From the NCBI GenBank assembly GCA_015680685.1, contig MNCI01028318.1:477536-541535 (forward strand): 64,000 bases of DNA, read 5' to 3'. The first letter of the stretch is position 1. Every line of letters begins with the position of its first letter. Made by a program: the position numbers and the translations under genes. This DNA comes from Gnetum montanum. Taxonomy: Eukaryota > Streptophyta > Gnetopsida > Gnetales > Gnetaceae. The notes under the pieces were generated by a model. It ran no database searches. It saw nothing but the letters and a program-made list of their open reading frames with translations, and was not told the DNA's origin. Of this stretch, positions 23,001 through 32,060 are shown piece by piece.

Positions 23001-23343
23001 TTGCATCCCGAATACGTTGGGCATTTGTGGGATGATAATCCCTTGTATCATGGTCATCCAAAACGTATTCTGCGAACAGCTCATGCATGCCAATCTGTAC
23101 CAAGGCACGGAAAAGCATGTTGGGAGCAGAGCGATCTGGGGGTAACACGATGTTACCTTGCATGTCTCTCCACCGCAGTTGCTCATCTTGATGGAAAACA
23201 AAGGTAAAATCCGGCACATACTCATCGGGATGAGTATATGTGACCTTAGATTGTTGAGGACATGGTTGATCTCGGTTATGCGTATGATGCTGACTTTCTC
23301 CTGTATTGTCCTTAGGTGAGTTGATTTCGTGAGAAGAAGCCAT
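20068..23343 (-). CDS. Intact Gag-protease polyprotein of element A (1091 aa)
   Basis: This is the capsid/nucleocapsid and aspartic protease of a Ty3-type retrotransposon, expected to form cytoplasmic virus-like particles. The ATG at 23343 aligns with the gag starts of B and K. Residues about 35-115 form an N-terminal block conserved in B and K ('HPDEYVPDFTFVFHQDEQLRW'-like). Residues about 200-310 are Arg/His/Ser-rich and low in complexity. Residues about 340-500 are the Gag core (Trp369 in 'WYRSLEP'; 'RLSRLRVHEVEVFLEQVAQEEGEL'). Residues 604-616 form a compact Cys/His motif CX2CX3HX3CC. Residues about 640-830 are Pro/Gln/Tyr-rich. The protease at about 865-1010 has 'LLDSGSRVNLIS' with catalytic Asp884. 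The frame ends soon after protease; no RT follows. It has no internal stop, unlike every relative here. Confidence 0.93.
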   Translation of the reverse strand: MASSHEINSPKDNTGESQHHTHNRDQPCPQQSKVTYTHPDEYVPDFTFVFHQDEQLRWRDMQGNIVLPPDRSAPNMLFRALVQIGMHELFAEYVLDDHDTRDYHPTNAQRIRDARQESQHSLLKGKVPHVISEIGEEEPLTMGFLENDVPPPHSSEEVRHQGLRSTIHIPGSDPREHQLFTAGTITRTNDGLVDRHNDRGRSSRREGKKHHHGDGSPSSSPSSHHSPSPSTSGRSHHEHNAESKGKRDEMPRQEGREELGQGQGRRENREPPRRHHRRHERDDHDEPLFATRSMLDIREAVRIPTRHLKDSRIKRLDINNIPRFEGGYNADPQHHLQAFHDACALQNIDNEWQKLKLFPRTLIKEAESWYRSLEPETIRRWSTMLELFNNKYQTYSRVSNLRKQIQGWKQGAHESLDAAMARYYTLLHRCPGHGYAKRDQLRHLVDGLRNETRRTLGTYAQGRLSRLRVHEVEVFLEQVAQEEGELQKRESVKEYNRDPSLRKKGVKFCDEEDESPLEELVNRKTVPIQKLTTEVSAKVDQMWDSLDSRIETVLKIVEESKDEQSSDKSKDKRRNFNPAHNKGKGKISNSDEAENSDSDNDGGCEVCYYDHPKGCCPIISHLQESGVYALNPRLNQRQTPRRLPYPQGNPRQFHQPLTYYPSGTPPQPIEQHQQWQYPQSWGMPQPTHRYPYRQPDPYGYYVQQPVSPGDAMSHTPRHHYYAREYFRRTPSPPGDIPHSVHPLTPPVLFPQVVPTTPPAPTMQGELPTQPQQRHAARSINIQIVNIQPDTSSGDNCTKKRPFFRTRSPNRLSQQQADGYMHRPLTTNTSKHPSVQGNVTHTVMLTHTVTDWIKVGHLPRKLTDPRSLFIHLQIAGNAPHRALLDSGSRVNLISRKMYHAWNLPQLKKSNIQLELANQSITIPLGLVEDVITTMCGWSYPADFLVIDVNNNEGDFPIIMGRAWLSTVDACLRIRDLSLEISKINICGKIDKRIVSCITYSDSSGDDTEEMSPCHRCAQETLPQRCLYVATTQEVVDTPWLTASHKSKQICMERIEATHANNHGIDTLERERRQLSPLNLRSSIGRSWALLRN

Positions 23344-23470
23344 TTCTATTGGTGTGCTAATTTCACCGTTATTTATTGTTCTTGATTAACTGATTAACCC
23401 TAAGGTTCGTTTTAAGCTCACAACGATGTGAGTGATATCCCTTATGTTAAATTGGCGAATAAACACTTAG

Positions 23471-23488
23471 TCCACGGCAATGGCGCCA
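23471..23488 (-). other. Primer-binding site of element A (tRNA-Asp type)
   Basis: One base after the 5' LTR, the minus strand reads TGGCGCCATTGCCGTGGA, matching the recalled complement of the plant tRNA-Asp 3' end at 16 of 18 positions. Confidence 0.85.
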
Positions 23489-23489
23489 A

Positions 23490-24495
23490 TGATGAGTGGC
23501 GAGGTACCCCTACACTCCACCATACGAATACGAGCGTACACGCGTGATCCGGTCGAACTCTGCAGAGTAAATGCCTTAATGCCACAAGAAACACTTGGGG
23601 TTAATCATTCGTTGTCTTCCCAGGCTTGCTTGTATGTGTCACGGTGTATGGTTAAGCAAGTCTGAGGTATGTGATTTTTTTGGTATTTTCGGCTTATCTT
23701 CTATGCTACCAGGAGAAAGGGTTGAGGAAATAAGCTAACTCTAACTAAGATCTAAGTATAAATTAACTAGCGTTAGCATCCGTTCCCACTTGCCGAACAC
23801 ACCATGAACTATGCAACTGTGGCTTACCAAACGCTAGCCGTTACTGGGATCGCCACACATAACGCAAGTGCTCGAAGTGGTCGTACTGAGGCACCTATTT
23901 AGCCTACGTGTGATAAGCAGCCGATTCCTTAGCCAGCCGTACACACCCGTGGGTGCTCGTAACTAAGTCGTACTTATCACACGATCTAGCCTAGCAATGA
24001 GCAGCCGATTCCTCAACTAGCCGTACACATTAGACCCGGGAGTTACCAAGCGCAGAATCCTGGAATACGCTACTGGGTTACCAAGCATCCAATGCTCGTA
24101 ATTGAGTCGTACTCATGCATTGCGTCAAGCAGCCGATTCCTTGACTAGCCGTACACGTCCGTAGACGCTCGTAATCAAGTCGTACTTGAACGCACTAGGA
24201 AAGCAGTAAATGAAAGCAATAAATGAAACCACATGCTGCAAGGTTTATCCAAACAAGTTCGTCTTTATTGCTGTACACAACTTGGGTTCAGGTTACAAGC
24301 TGCTCGAATAAAGAGCCGTTCACTCTAGGACTCCTACTGCGGGCACATGGGGAAAAATTCTAACTCTGGAGTGATCAATCTGCTAGAGCTTCGCTACACT
24401 AGCCAGGATTGGGAAATGAAGGGAGCGCCGCCTCTTATTTATAGAAATGGCGACGGGACACGATATCACGACCTAGTGCAAGTCGCGTCTCATCA
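23490..24495 (-). repeat. 5' LTR of element A
   Basis: It is near-identical to 16899-17968. It retains TATAAATA (24436-24443) and AATAAA (24264-24269) but only one decayed GATATC unit (about 24459-24472), because some 65 bp of the palindrome array are missing relative to the other LTR. Confidence 0.95.
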
Positions 24496-24500
24496 ACCAT
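24496..24500. repeat. Target-site duplication ACCAT, right copy (element A)
   Basis: It follows CTCATCA, pairs with 16894-16898, and continues into the rest of the element B LTR (ACAATTGCATTCC). Confidence 0.95.
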
Positions 24501-24667
24501 ACAATTGCATTCCACAAGTGGGACTGGGAAGACAATGAATGAACAACATGCATATGCTATTTAGCTCTAGTGTACTTAGTAACTATAGTTTGTAGAATTC
24601 GACCGGACTGCACGTGAATGTTTTTGATTCATATCATTGGGCATAGGGGGTACCTTGCCACTCATCA

Positions 24668-26744
24668 GGAACCTCAAGGCCGACTAATTCAAAGGTACAA
24701 TTGCAAGAAACACATGGTCATAATGACATTAAGATATATAGAGCTTTGGAAGGAATCAAGCCTTTCTACTGACCTAACCAAGAAAGCTAATCCCTAATTG
24801 TTAAACTCAAAGGAATGTTATTATTACAAACCAAATCCTATCAAAACATGATAAACTATCATTAATTTATTACACTTGTCTAGAGTAGCTCAACTAGATT
24901 GTTGAATAACTTTAGTGAGAGGTGTGATAGCCCAAAGGGTAATAATGACAAGGAGTTCCCCACAAAGAAAAAATAGTATTTACCCTAGAGAAATGTATGA
25001 AGTTGCTCTAACCACCATTATTAAGAATGTGGATTTGTATTTTCACTCTAACTTATGCAAGGGAGTAGGTTTATTTTTGAAGGAAACCCTAACGAAAAGT
25101 ACCTGCAATTATTTGATAAGATGAAACTAATCAACAAAAAGCCATGCTCTATTTATTTGCTAGATTAAAAGGGTTTTATACCTCGAAGAGACATCTTCCA
25201 TAATTGGGACCTAACAGGCCTCTTGTTCTTCGTGCGAAATGCAATACCTTGTGAGAAACATGCTTATGTGTCCTTTCAGAACGGTTAAGGCCAGAGTGCT
25301 TGGATGGGTTCATTGAATATTCGGTACGAGGCCGAAACTTCGACCAAAACGTCCTTTGCTTTAGGGCTCCTCAGTGTGCTTGCCATCGCCTTCGTTGTTA
25401 TCCACTGCTGAAATGTAAACCGTTTCAAAATGGCTTTGCATAGAGACATTTTCAAAGAACATTTACTTCAGTAAACTTGCTTCCATGTTCTCCCAGAACA
25501 GTTCAGGCGAGGAAAGCCAAAGATTGGAACACATTGCCTGAAACGTTTTTTAAAATGGTCAAACACTTCTTGAATTATATTTACATAATAGATTTTAAGG
25601 ATTTTGAGACTTCAAATCTTTGACTCCCACTTTCCCTTGTAATGACTTCATGTGGAACATCTCCAACACCCACTCCCGGGCAGAAGCACCATGGTTGTGA
25701 GTAGGAGGGTGCAGGGCCCAGTTTTTCTTCTTCGCTTTCTCTCCTCTTCTTCAATGTTGGACATCTCACACACCAACTTTGCTGCTTTTTTCAGCTGAAG
25801 CCTACTTTCTGAAAAATTCCTGCTTTTTTGAAAGAATTTTTTAAAAATTCCTGACGTCAATAGTGGTAGGGAAGATCCAACCCTAAATAAACAGCTTCGG
25901 CAACGTTCCTTTGTTTGTTTCCTTTCGTTTACCTCTGAGTTCTGCGCTCTGCTCTTTTAAGTCCTCGGTGTGCTAAGTGCACTTTGTTTTTGCATTAACA
26001 AACGATTTGCTTTTGGGATGTTCCTTCTGATTGACCTTCCATTCTCTTTTAATATTCAAAGGTTTCCACCGTTACTTAGGGACCTCTTTCTTAAAATTTT
26101 GAATTATAAAGTTCTTGATATATTAAGGAACTACATGGTGTAAGCTTAGTTCTAAGTTTAATATTATCTAGGTTTCAGGCTTAATTCTAACATATATGCT
26201 CTAATAATTTTCATCTCATTCAGGTTAGGTTGTATATTTATTTCTGGTTTGCAATTCTTTGATTTTTTGGTCGGCAAAATTTACCATGTGCTTTTCTTCC
26301 CCTTCTTTCCCCTTTTGATTTTTATGTCTTTTCATGTACCAATATTCTTTTCTATGGTGTCAGAATTCTCTCTTGGACAATCTCTTATTTTAAGAGTTAT
26401 GAACGATAGTTTCATCATTGTTTTGTATCTTAAAAATCTTTTGGTTTTTAAGTGCTCTTTCATCTTAGTTGATGGATATTGGGATTTTATTTTCCTTTTG
26501 CTAAATATTTTTTATACTTTTTTTTTGCAGATTTCTAACTTTGAATGAGCTTACTAGTTAAATGTGCAATTTTTTATATTAAAGAAATTTCTTTGCTATT
26601 ATCTTGCAATTTTTTTTATATTACTAAGCTAACTACTATGTTTCATCTCTTTGGGAACATTGGGACATGTTGGCAAAAGCTAATGGACACCAAGCATTTC
26701 TTAATAATGTGTCTACAATGCATTAAAGATGCTCACTAAGTAAT
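24668..26744. other. Host intergenic DNA, no gene identified
   Basis: There is no similarity to the elements in this window. A block at about 25180-25960 looks less AT-rich than its surroundings and contains a 54-codon minus-strand ORF (25285-25449). It also has an ATG-less minus-strand frame (25648-25860) with a basic/acidic 'MSNIEEEERKRRRK' stretch that switches to another open frame at about 25725, as if frameshifted. I do not recognise either product. From 26200 to 26600 the DNA is T-rich. Confidence 0.4.
25285..25449 (-). CDS. Small unidentified ORF (54 aa), possibly a first exon
   Basis: ATG at 25449, stop at 25285. The first 20 residues are basic and hydrophobic without acidic residues ('MSLCKAILKRFTFQQW'), resembling an organelle-targeting peptide. 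This is followed by 'AMASTLRSPKAKDVLVEVSA'. It is not part of any retroelement here. I do not recognise a family, and chance is a real alternative. Confidence 0.2.
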   Translation of the reverse strand: MSLCKAILKRFTFQQWITTKAMASTLRSPKAKDVLVEVSASYRIFNEPIQALWP

Positions 26745-27245
26745 GTATAGGTTCATCAGCATTATCATCATCTTAGTCTTGTCTCAACAAAATGGGTTCA
26801 GCTACATGAGTTTTTTTTCACCATTCACCTCTACGATGAGCTAGATCTTTGTTTATTTGTAGTTTCTTCAAATAATCTTTGATCATTTTTAACCCATATC
26901 TTCTTTGTTCTTCCTTGCGGTGGCTTTTCTAGAATAGCAATGTAGCAACGTTTGTTCATAGGCTTGTCAGATTGCACATATCCAAACCATTTAAGTCACC
27001 ATTGTTGTATCTTATTTGAAATAAAAGCTATTCTAAGCCTTCCTCTAATGTCTAATTATGTAATTTATCTCTTCTATTAACATTCAACATCCTTGGAAGC
27101 ATTGGTATTTGTGATACATTGATTTGCTATTCTTGGCTTTTTTGTTCTGCCTAACATTCAGCACAATATAAAATAGTAGACTTGATTGCTGTCTTGTAAA
27201 ATGTCCTTTTAAATTCATTGGTAACCTATCTCCATTTTAACAAAA
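26745..27245 (-). pseudogene. RTE-type LINE, 3' end of reverse transcriptase ORF and 3' tail
   Basis: On the minus strand a broken frame encodes 'LKWFGYVQSDKPMNKRC' followed by 'PPQGRTKKIWVKNDQR' (about 27000-26880). These are the hallmark C-terminal motifs of plant RTE-clade LINE reverse transcriptases (L-R-W-F-G-H-V-Q-R-R-P ... G-R-P-K-K-T-W). Upstream, 'ILYCAECWAEQ' (about 27175-27140) matches the Y-G-x-E-x-W motif. The 3' end has the characteristic CTCATGTAGCTGAACCCATTTTG block and a TGATGATAATGCTGATGA simple-repeat tail near 26748-26775. Several stops; the 5' part is missing. Confidence 0.75.
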
Positions 27246-29032
27246 TATAAGTTGCATTTACAATATATATTTATGTAATACATCAGGAACATATCCATAG
27301 ATTTTTGTCTTACTATTTATAATATGCAATAGAAATTTCAAAAAATGTAGCAGCAGAATGCCTTGCAAAACCACCCACAATGATTTTTAACTTAATGATA
27401 TGAATACTAGAGGTTTTTTTTTTGCTCTACATCTGCAATGTAAGAAATTCGACAAATCCTGGATTCCAACTCATCTCTGATGCCTTTTCCGTACGAAGAC
27501 CTCCCAAATGTCAAAATTTTGGTAGGGACATCGCTGCAAAAAGCTGGTTAAGTATCCTGTCTAACTTAGCTGGGAATGTCATTCAACTGACCCTTCAAGT
27601 TCATTGCTATCGTACTTTATTCTTCTTTTCACTTTTCCATATTTTCTTAATCTAGTTTTACAATTTTTAATATTGATCCATTATTACGGCTGGAAAATGG
27701 CAATCTCGTAAGGTAATTGGTCCAGATTTACAACTGCCAGTTTGCTGCTCCTCCTTATAAAGAATGTGCAGCAACAGCAGCACGGATTATCCTTTGACCA
27801 AGTCAAAGGAGATGGTGTGGCTTAGACAGAGCTATTAGATTATTCTGTATTGATGTATGCTTCAAACTTCATTTCTTTTAAAAATAAAAGAATGCACTGC
27901 TTTTTTCGACTCAGGGTCAACGGTACCTGACTCCGCTAAGCCATCTCTGATTCTTAGAACATTCTGACCCAATTAAAAGGTAAAGGTTAGAGTCTTAAGC
28001 CATTGGTAGTAAATGAGCATATCACTACTTTCAAAAATAACTCTTCTGTCTTTCCACGGAAAAAGAATGTATGTGAATCATCATGGGTTCTCTTACAAGA
28101 AAAGAGATGTATCTCAACTATCATGGTTTTCTTGAAGCAAAATAATGCGGAGGGTTTATGCCATGATTCATTGCAGGTGTAAAAAAAGTTGAGGGAATTA
28201 AAATAGTTGAACCTCAAAATTATTACCCTATATTAAAATCTTATTTTTCAATTCAGGATTATATTTCTCCATCCTGGCATTGCCTTGCATATATATCGAT
28301 CCTACTTTAATCGTATATTGTTGGTGGCAGGTTAATTTTACTTTACACCCAAGTTTGATCCGGTTAACTTTTCAACATTTTTAGTGGTATGGTAGTGTAC
28401 TTTGTTTTTTTGCTCAAAGAATTACACTAAAATGATACTATTTTTAATTTTTCTTGTTTTAAGCTCATCGAGATATGGCTTACATTTACTCTCGGAAAAA
28501 AACATCCAAAATCTGCATGGCAGGTGAAAAAATTCCCTTTCCGCGTTTGAAAATGGAGCTTTCCCTATGGAATAGTATGCCTTGAAAAAGATTCGGAAAA
28601 TGAAAACAGCAAGAGATGCATTTAATATTTTAATGGATGTATCTCATCAATGACTGGCTCAACGCATGTTATTGAAATAACAATAATGCAAAGTATAGAA
28701 TATTGGATGAAAAACCTATAATTAAGGTGACTGTATATAAAATTTTGTTGCAGGCTTGGAATCTGTTGCACCTTTAATTTGAAGTTGAAAGTTATGCATT
28801 ACGAATTTCCTGGGTGGGGAGAGTGGTGAGACACAAAAACGCATTTCTGAGGTCTCTGGTCCGAGTTCAAGATGTTTGTTCATTACATAACTGTACAAAA
28901 ATCAGAAATATTTACTTTTAATAGTAAATAATGCTAAAATATAAATATACTGTTATATTAAAACTCATACTAGGTACATCTCTACTTTCTAGAGTGAATA
29001 AGATTTATGCTTCAATGTCATTAAATAATGTT
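27246..29032. other. Host intergenic DNA, no gene identified
   Basis: I see no coding pattern. A TATAAAG at about 27755 followed by a perfect W-box inverted repeat (27791-27809) looks promoter-like, but no convincing ORF follows. The stretch continues across the copia insertion into 49047-49383, the 3' flank of the TPD1-like gene. Confidence 0.4.
27791..27809. promoter_or_regulatory. Inverted W-box pair
   Basis: CCTTTGAC, spacer CAA, GTCAAAGG forms a perfect 8-bp inverted repeat. Each arm carries the TTGAC core bound by WRKY factors. It lies about 35 bp after a TATAAAG. Regulatory role is inferred. Confidence 0.35.
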
Positions 29033-29037
29033 CTAGA
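29033..29037. repeat. Target-site duplication CTAGA, left copy (copia element E)
   Basis: CTAGA precedes TGTCAGCC and recurs at 49042-49046 directly after ...CATTTAACA, defining the ends of the copia element across three nested insertions. Confidence 0.85.
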
Positions 29038-29473
29038 TGTCAGCCTCTAACGCTTTTCACTTCTAGCTTGTGCATTGCTAGCCCCCGACTAAAAAAAAAA
29101 ACAAAAACAGGTGCAAATAGAGGCAACTAAATTTCACATTTTTATTCAACTAATAATCCTTAAATAGGCAAGTACATCAACAAAAAACAGCAACTTAAAC
29201 ATCAACCCTTAAAATACATTTTTGTTCTACTAATAATCCTTAATGGTCAACCCTTTAATTTCTATAATGGCCAACCCTTAAACGCTATAACAGCGGACCC
29301 TTCAACTTTTGTAATGGCCACCCCTTCAACTTCTGTAACCATCAACCCTTCAACTTCTATAACGATTGACCCTTAAACACATTTAACACCCTCCTATAAA
29401 CATCGACCCTTCAACTTCTATAATGGTGGACCCTTTCACTTCTGTAATGACAAACCCTTAAACACATTTAACA
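29038..29473 (-). repeat. 3' LTR of copia element E with expanded minisatellite
   Basis: It starts (minus) TGTTAAATGTG at 29473 after the purine tract ACAAGAGGG and ends GTTAGAGGCTGACA at 29038. It is 436 bp against 245 bp for the 5' LTR. The difference is due to about nine imperfect copies of a roughly 24-30 bp unit (plus view AACCCTTCAACTTCTATAATGG) between about 29215 and 29460. Confidence 0.8.
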
Positions 29474-29568
29474 CCCTCTTGTAAACTAAAAGTTTGCAAA
29501 CTATCAGTTTAACAAGAATTATTCAATGTGCAAACTCCTGCTTTCGCAACCTTTGAAATGTTGATAAC

Positions 29569-30880
29569 TTAAGGGGGTTTGGTTAGAATATTAGCAAGTT
29601 GATCTTTGTTGTTACAAAACACTAAATCAATAACACCATCATTGCATAGGTCACGAAAGAAGTGAAATCTCACATAAATATGTTTGCTTCTCTCATGTAG
29701 CACAGGATTTTTTTTGGCAGAATTATTGTCACAAAAAATTGTAGTAGCCCCCTCTTGCTTGAAATATAGCTCATTAAGTATTTTTCTTAGCCAAATACTT
29801 TGACAAGCATAGGATGTTGCAACAACAAATTCATCCTGTGTGGTTGACAATGTGATAATTGATTAGTTCTTGGATGACCATGAAACAACCTCTGTGCCCA
29901 TCATAAGAACATATTCCAAAGTGCTCTTCCTATCATCTTGATATCTTGCATAATCATTATTAGTAAATCCCACAAAATTAGATTTCTCACCTTTTTTGTA
30001 AAATATCCCATAATCTTTAGTCCCATGTAAGTAACAAAATATTTTTTTAGTAGCCAACAAATGCATCTTCTTTGGAGACAACATGTATCTACTAATAAGA
30101 CTCACAACATGCATTATATTAGATCTAGTTGTAGTCAAATACATTAGACTCCTAGCAATTTTCTTATAAAGTGTAGTCTACACCTTGCTTCCTTTAGAAT
30201 CTTTGTTTAGCCTCAAGACAATCTCAATTGGAGTGTTCACAAGATTACAATCTTTCATCTTAAACATCCAAAATTTCTTTAACATACTTCTTTTGAGAAA
30301 TAAAGATTCCAAAGTGGGATTACACTACTTCCATGTCAAGATAGTAATGCATTTTTTCAAGATCAGTCATTTCAAACTCATCCATCATTAACTTCTTAAA
30401 TTTTTCAAACAAATCAATATCATTCCTAGTGAAAATGAGATCATCAACATATAAACATACAATGAGCACTTTTCCTCCATCAATATTTGTAGAAAGTGTA
30501 TGCTCATATGGAGATTTTTGAAATCCCTCCTTAGAAAAATAGGTATTTATACACCTATACCAAGCTCATGAAGCTTGTTTTAGTCCATACAAAGCCTTTT
30601 TTTTTTTAATTTATAGACCTTGTGCTCACTACCAAGCTTCAAAAAAAATAGGGGGCTAATCAATAAATACCTATTCCTCCGATTCTTCATGTAAGAATGT
30701 AAACTTGACATCCATTTGGAAGATAGGCCATGAATTTTGTGTTGCCAATGCAATCACCAATTTGATTGTATCATGTCTTTCAAAAAGGGCAAAGACTTCT
30801 TTATAGTTAATCCCATATTCTTTCTTGTATCCCTTAGCCACCAATTTCACCTTATACTTGTCAACTTCACTAGTCTCCTT
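29569..30880 (-). pseudogene. Copia element E reverse transcriptase and RNase H
   Basis: Reading down from about 30860: 'YKEVFALFERHDTIKLVIAL', 'QMDVKFTFLH' (first catalytic Asp), 'ALYGLKQASWAWY' and 'LYVDDLIF' (30440-30451, both catalytic Asp kept). Then 'MTDLEKMHYYLDMEV' and 'SRYMLSPKKMHLLATKKIFCYLHGT' (30144-29863 open). RNase H has 'TTQDEFVVA', 'IFCDNNSA' and 'HIYVRFHFFRD', ending at 'QLANILTKPP' with a stop at 29569. A few stops and frameshifts break it. The purine tract of the element follows within 100 bp. Confidence 0.88.
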
Positions 30881-30884
30881 TAGT

Positions 30885-31050
30885 GATCACAAAACAACCC
30901 CTGTGCCCAATGGTTTTATGATGACCACGAAACAACCCCTGTGCCCATCATAAAAGTACCCACTTCACACCAATGGTTTTGTGCCTAATGGTTGACAATG
31001 TGACAACTGATTAGTTCTCGGATGACCACAAAACCCTTGTGCCCATCATA
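30885..31050 (-). repeat. Ectopic repeats of an RNase H segment in the copia element
   Basis: Three partial copies of the segment found at about 29850-29910 (plus view GATGACCA.GAAACAACC.CTGTGCCCATCATAA, with one full ATTGATTAGTTCTTGGATGACC context) are tandemly arranged between integrase and RT, where they do not belong. They interrupt the polyprotein. Confidence 0.65.
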
Positions 31051-31770
31051 AATTGCAACCAAATATTTTGAAGTGATCCACTACTATTTTTCTCCTACTC
31101 CAAGCCTCTTCTAGTGTCATGTTTTGAACAGTAAAGGTGAGACTTTTGTTCAAAACATGGATGCTCCAAGTCATAGCCTTTTAACAGAAACTCTTTGGAA
31201 TACTTTCTCTTGCGAAGAGGTTTGTCATCATATTGAGGATGTTTTATTTTTCCTCTATGATACACCATTTTGTTGTCATGTATAGGGGGCTATGAGCTCT
31301 CTTTGAATGCCATGATTCTCACAAAAAACATCAAACTCTTTTGAATAATATTCTCCTCCATAATCTATACACAGATTCTTGACGATCTTCCGAACACATT
31401 CTCAACACATGCCTTGAAGCTTTTAAATGCAATAAAAGCTTCAAACTTCTCCTACAAAAAATAAACCTAACTTTTTTCAAGTATAATCATCAATGAAGGT
31501 GATCAAGTACCTCTTACCTCCATTTGAAGATGATTTTATTGGCCCACAAATGTTAGAGTAAAATAGCTTAAGGACATTCTTTTCTCTCCATGATTTTCAT
31601 TGAAACAATTGAGAATGATGTTGTTTACCAACAACACATTCTTCATAGACTCTAGAAGGAATTGCAATTTTAGGAAGACTAGTCATCATATTCTTTTGTT
31701 GTAGAGTCTTTAATCCTCCAAAATTCAAGTGGCCATAGCAAAAATGCCAAAGCTATGTTGGGCCTTTTAC
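31051..31770 (-). pseudogene. Copia element E integrase
   Basis: The minus strand encodes 'HLNFGGLKTLQQKNMM' (GAG-pre-integrase zinc region, about 31720-31670), 'YSNICGPIKSSSNGGKRYLI' then 'FIDDYT' (first Asp), 'CIDYGGEYYSKEFDVFCENH' (second Asp) and 'APYT..QNGV' near the catalytic Glu. Stops and small deletions interrupt it. The order before RT is diagnostic of Ty1-copia. Confidence 0.8.
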
Positions 31771-32060
31771 TTTAGCCTTTAGGCAAGATTGAGCACTTTC
31801 AATTCTCAATGGAAATAATCTATTGAAGTTCATTTGAATAACTACAATAGCTTGTCTTGAAGAATCATAAATTTTACAAGCACCCTTCTAACTGGTTATT
31901 ACATTATCCTTCTCTTACAACACTTAACAAATTACTTTTCAAATTAGGAACATAAAAACCATTGGAAATTATTTCTATAAAACCATTCTTGGTTCTAATG
32001 TTAATATCCCCCTTTCCCATTACATTTATAGTAAAGAAACCATCACCAAAAATTACTATA
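31771..32060 (-). pseudogene. Copia element E protease, C-terminal part
   Basis: The minus strand continues the protease reading after the solo LTR: 'GDGFFTINVMGKGDINIRT' and 'FYVPNLKSNLLSV' (about 32045-31910), the conserved C-terminal retropepsin region of copia polyproteins. The stretch then runs into the GAG-pre-integrase region with stops. Confidence 0.75.

Larger units (their letters stand above)
16899..24495 (-). mobile_element. Element A: non-autonomous Ty3-type retrotransposon carrying only Gag-protease
   Basis: This is a complete 7.6-kb element. It has LTRs at 23490-24495 (5') and 16899-17968 (3'), ends TGATGAG/CTCATCA, a 5-bp target duplication ACCAT, a tRNA-Asp-type primer site, one long ORF (20068-23343), a 2-kb non-coding tail and a polypurine tract. 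RT, RNase H and integrase are absent. Similarity to element B stops shortly after protease and resumes after B's integrase. By eye the LTRs differ by roughly 25-30 substitutions plus one deletion of about 65 bp, about 97% identical. This is much the youngest element here, and it sits inside the decayed 3' LTR of B. Confidence 0.95.
7008..24667 (+). mobile_element. Element B: Ty3-type (Athila-like) LTR retrotransposon with full but dead pol, interrupted by element A
   Basis: The 5' LTR (7008-7837), primer site, gag, protease, reverse transcriptase, RNase H, integrase, a 2-kb non-coding 3' region, polypurine tract and 3' LTR (16177-16898 plus 24501-24667) are all recognisable in order on the plus strand. 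It is the only element of the tRNA-Asp group in the window with polymerase genes, so it models the autonomous partner of elements A, C and D. Every domain carries stops and several catalytic residues are changed. The 5' LTR lacks about its first 65 bp where it meets element C, so no target duplication can be read. Confidence 0.9.
16177..24667 (+). repeat. 3' LTR of element B, split by element A
   Basis: The LTR runs 16177-16898 and resumes at 24501-24667, ending TACCTTGCCACTCATCA. With element A and one ACCAT copy removed it is about 890 bp and aligns with the 5' LTR through the insertion point. TATAAATA is at 16307-16314 and AATAAA at 16486-16491. Confidence 0.9.

Noticed and set aside
20068-23343. 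Host (domesticated) gene rather than retrotransposon Gag-protease
   Set aside because: It lies between paired LTRs with primer site, polypurine tract and target duplication, so it is an element gene.
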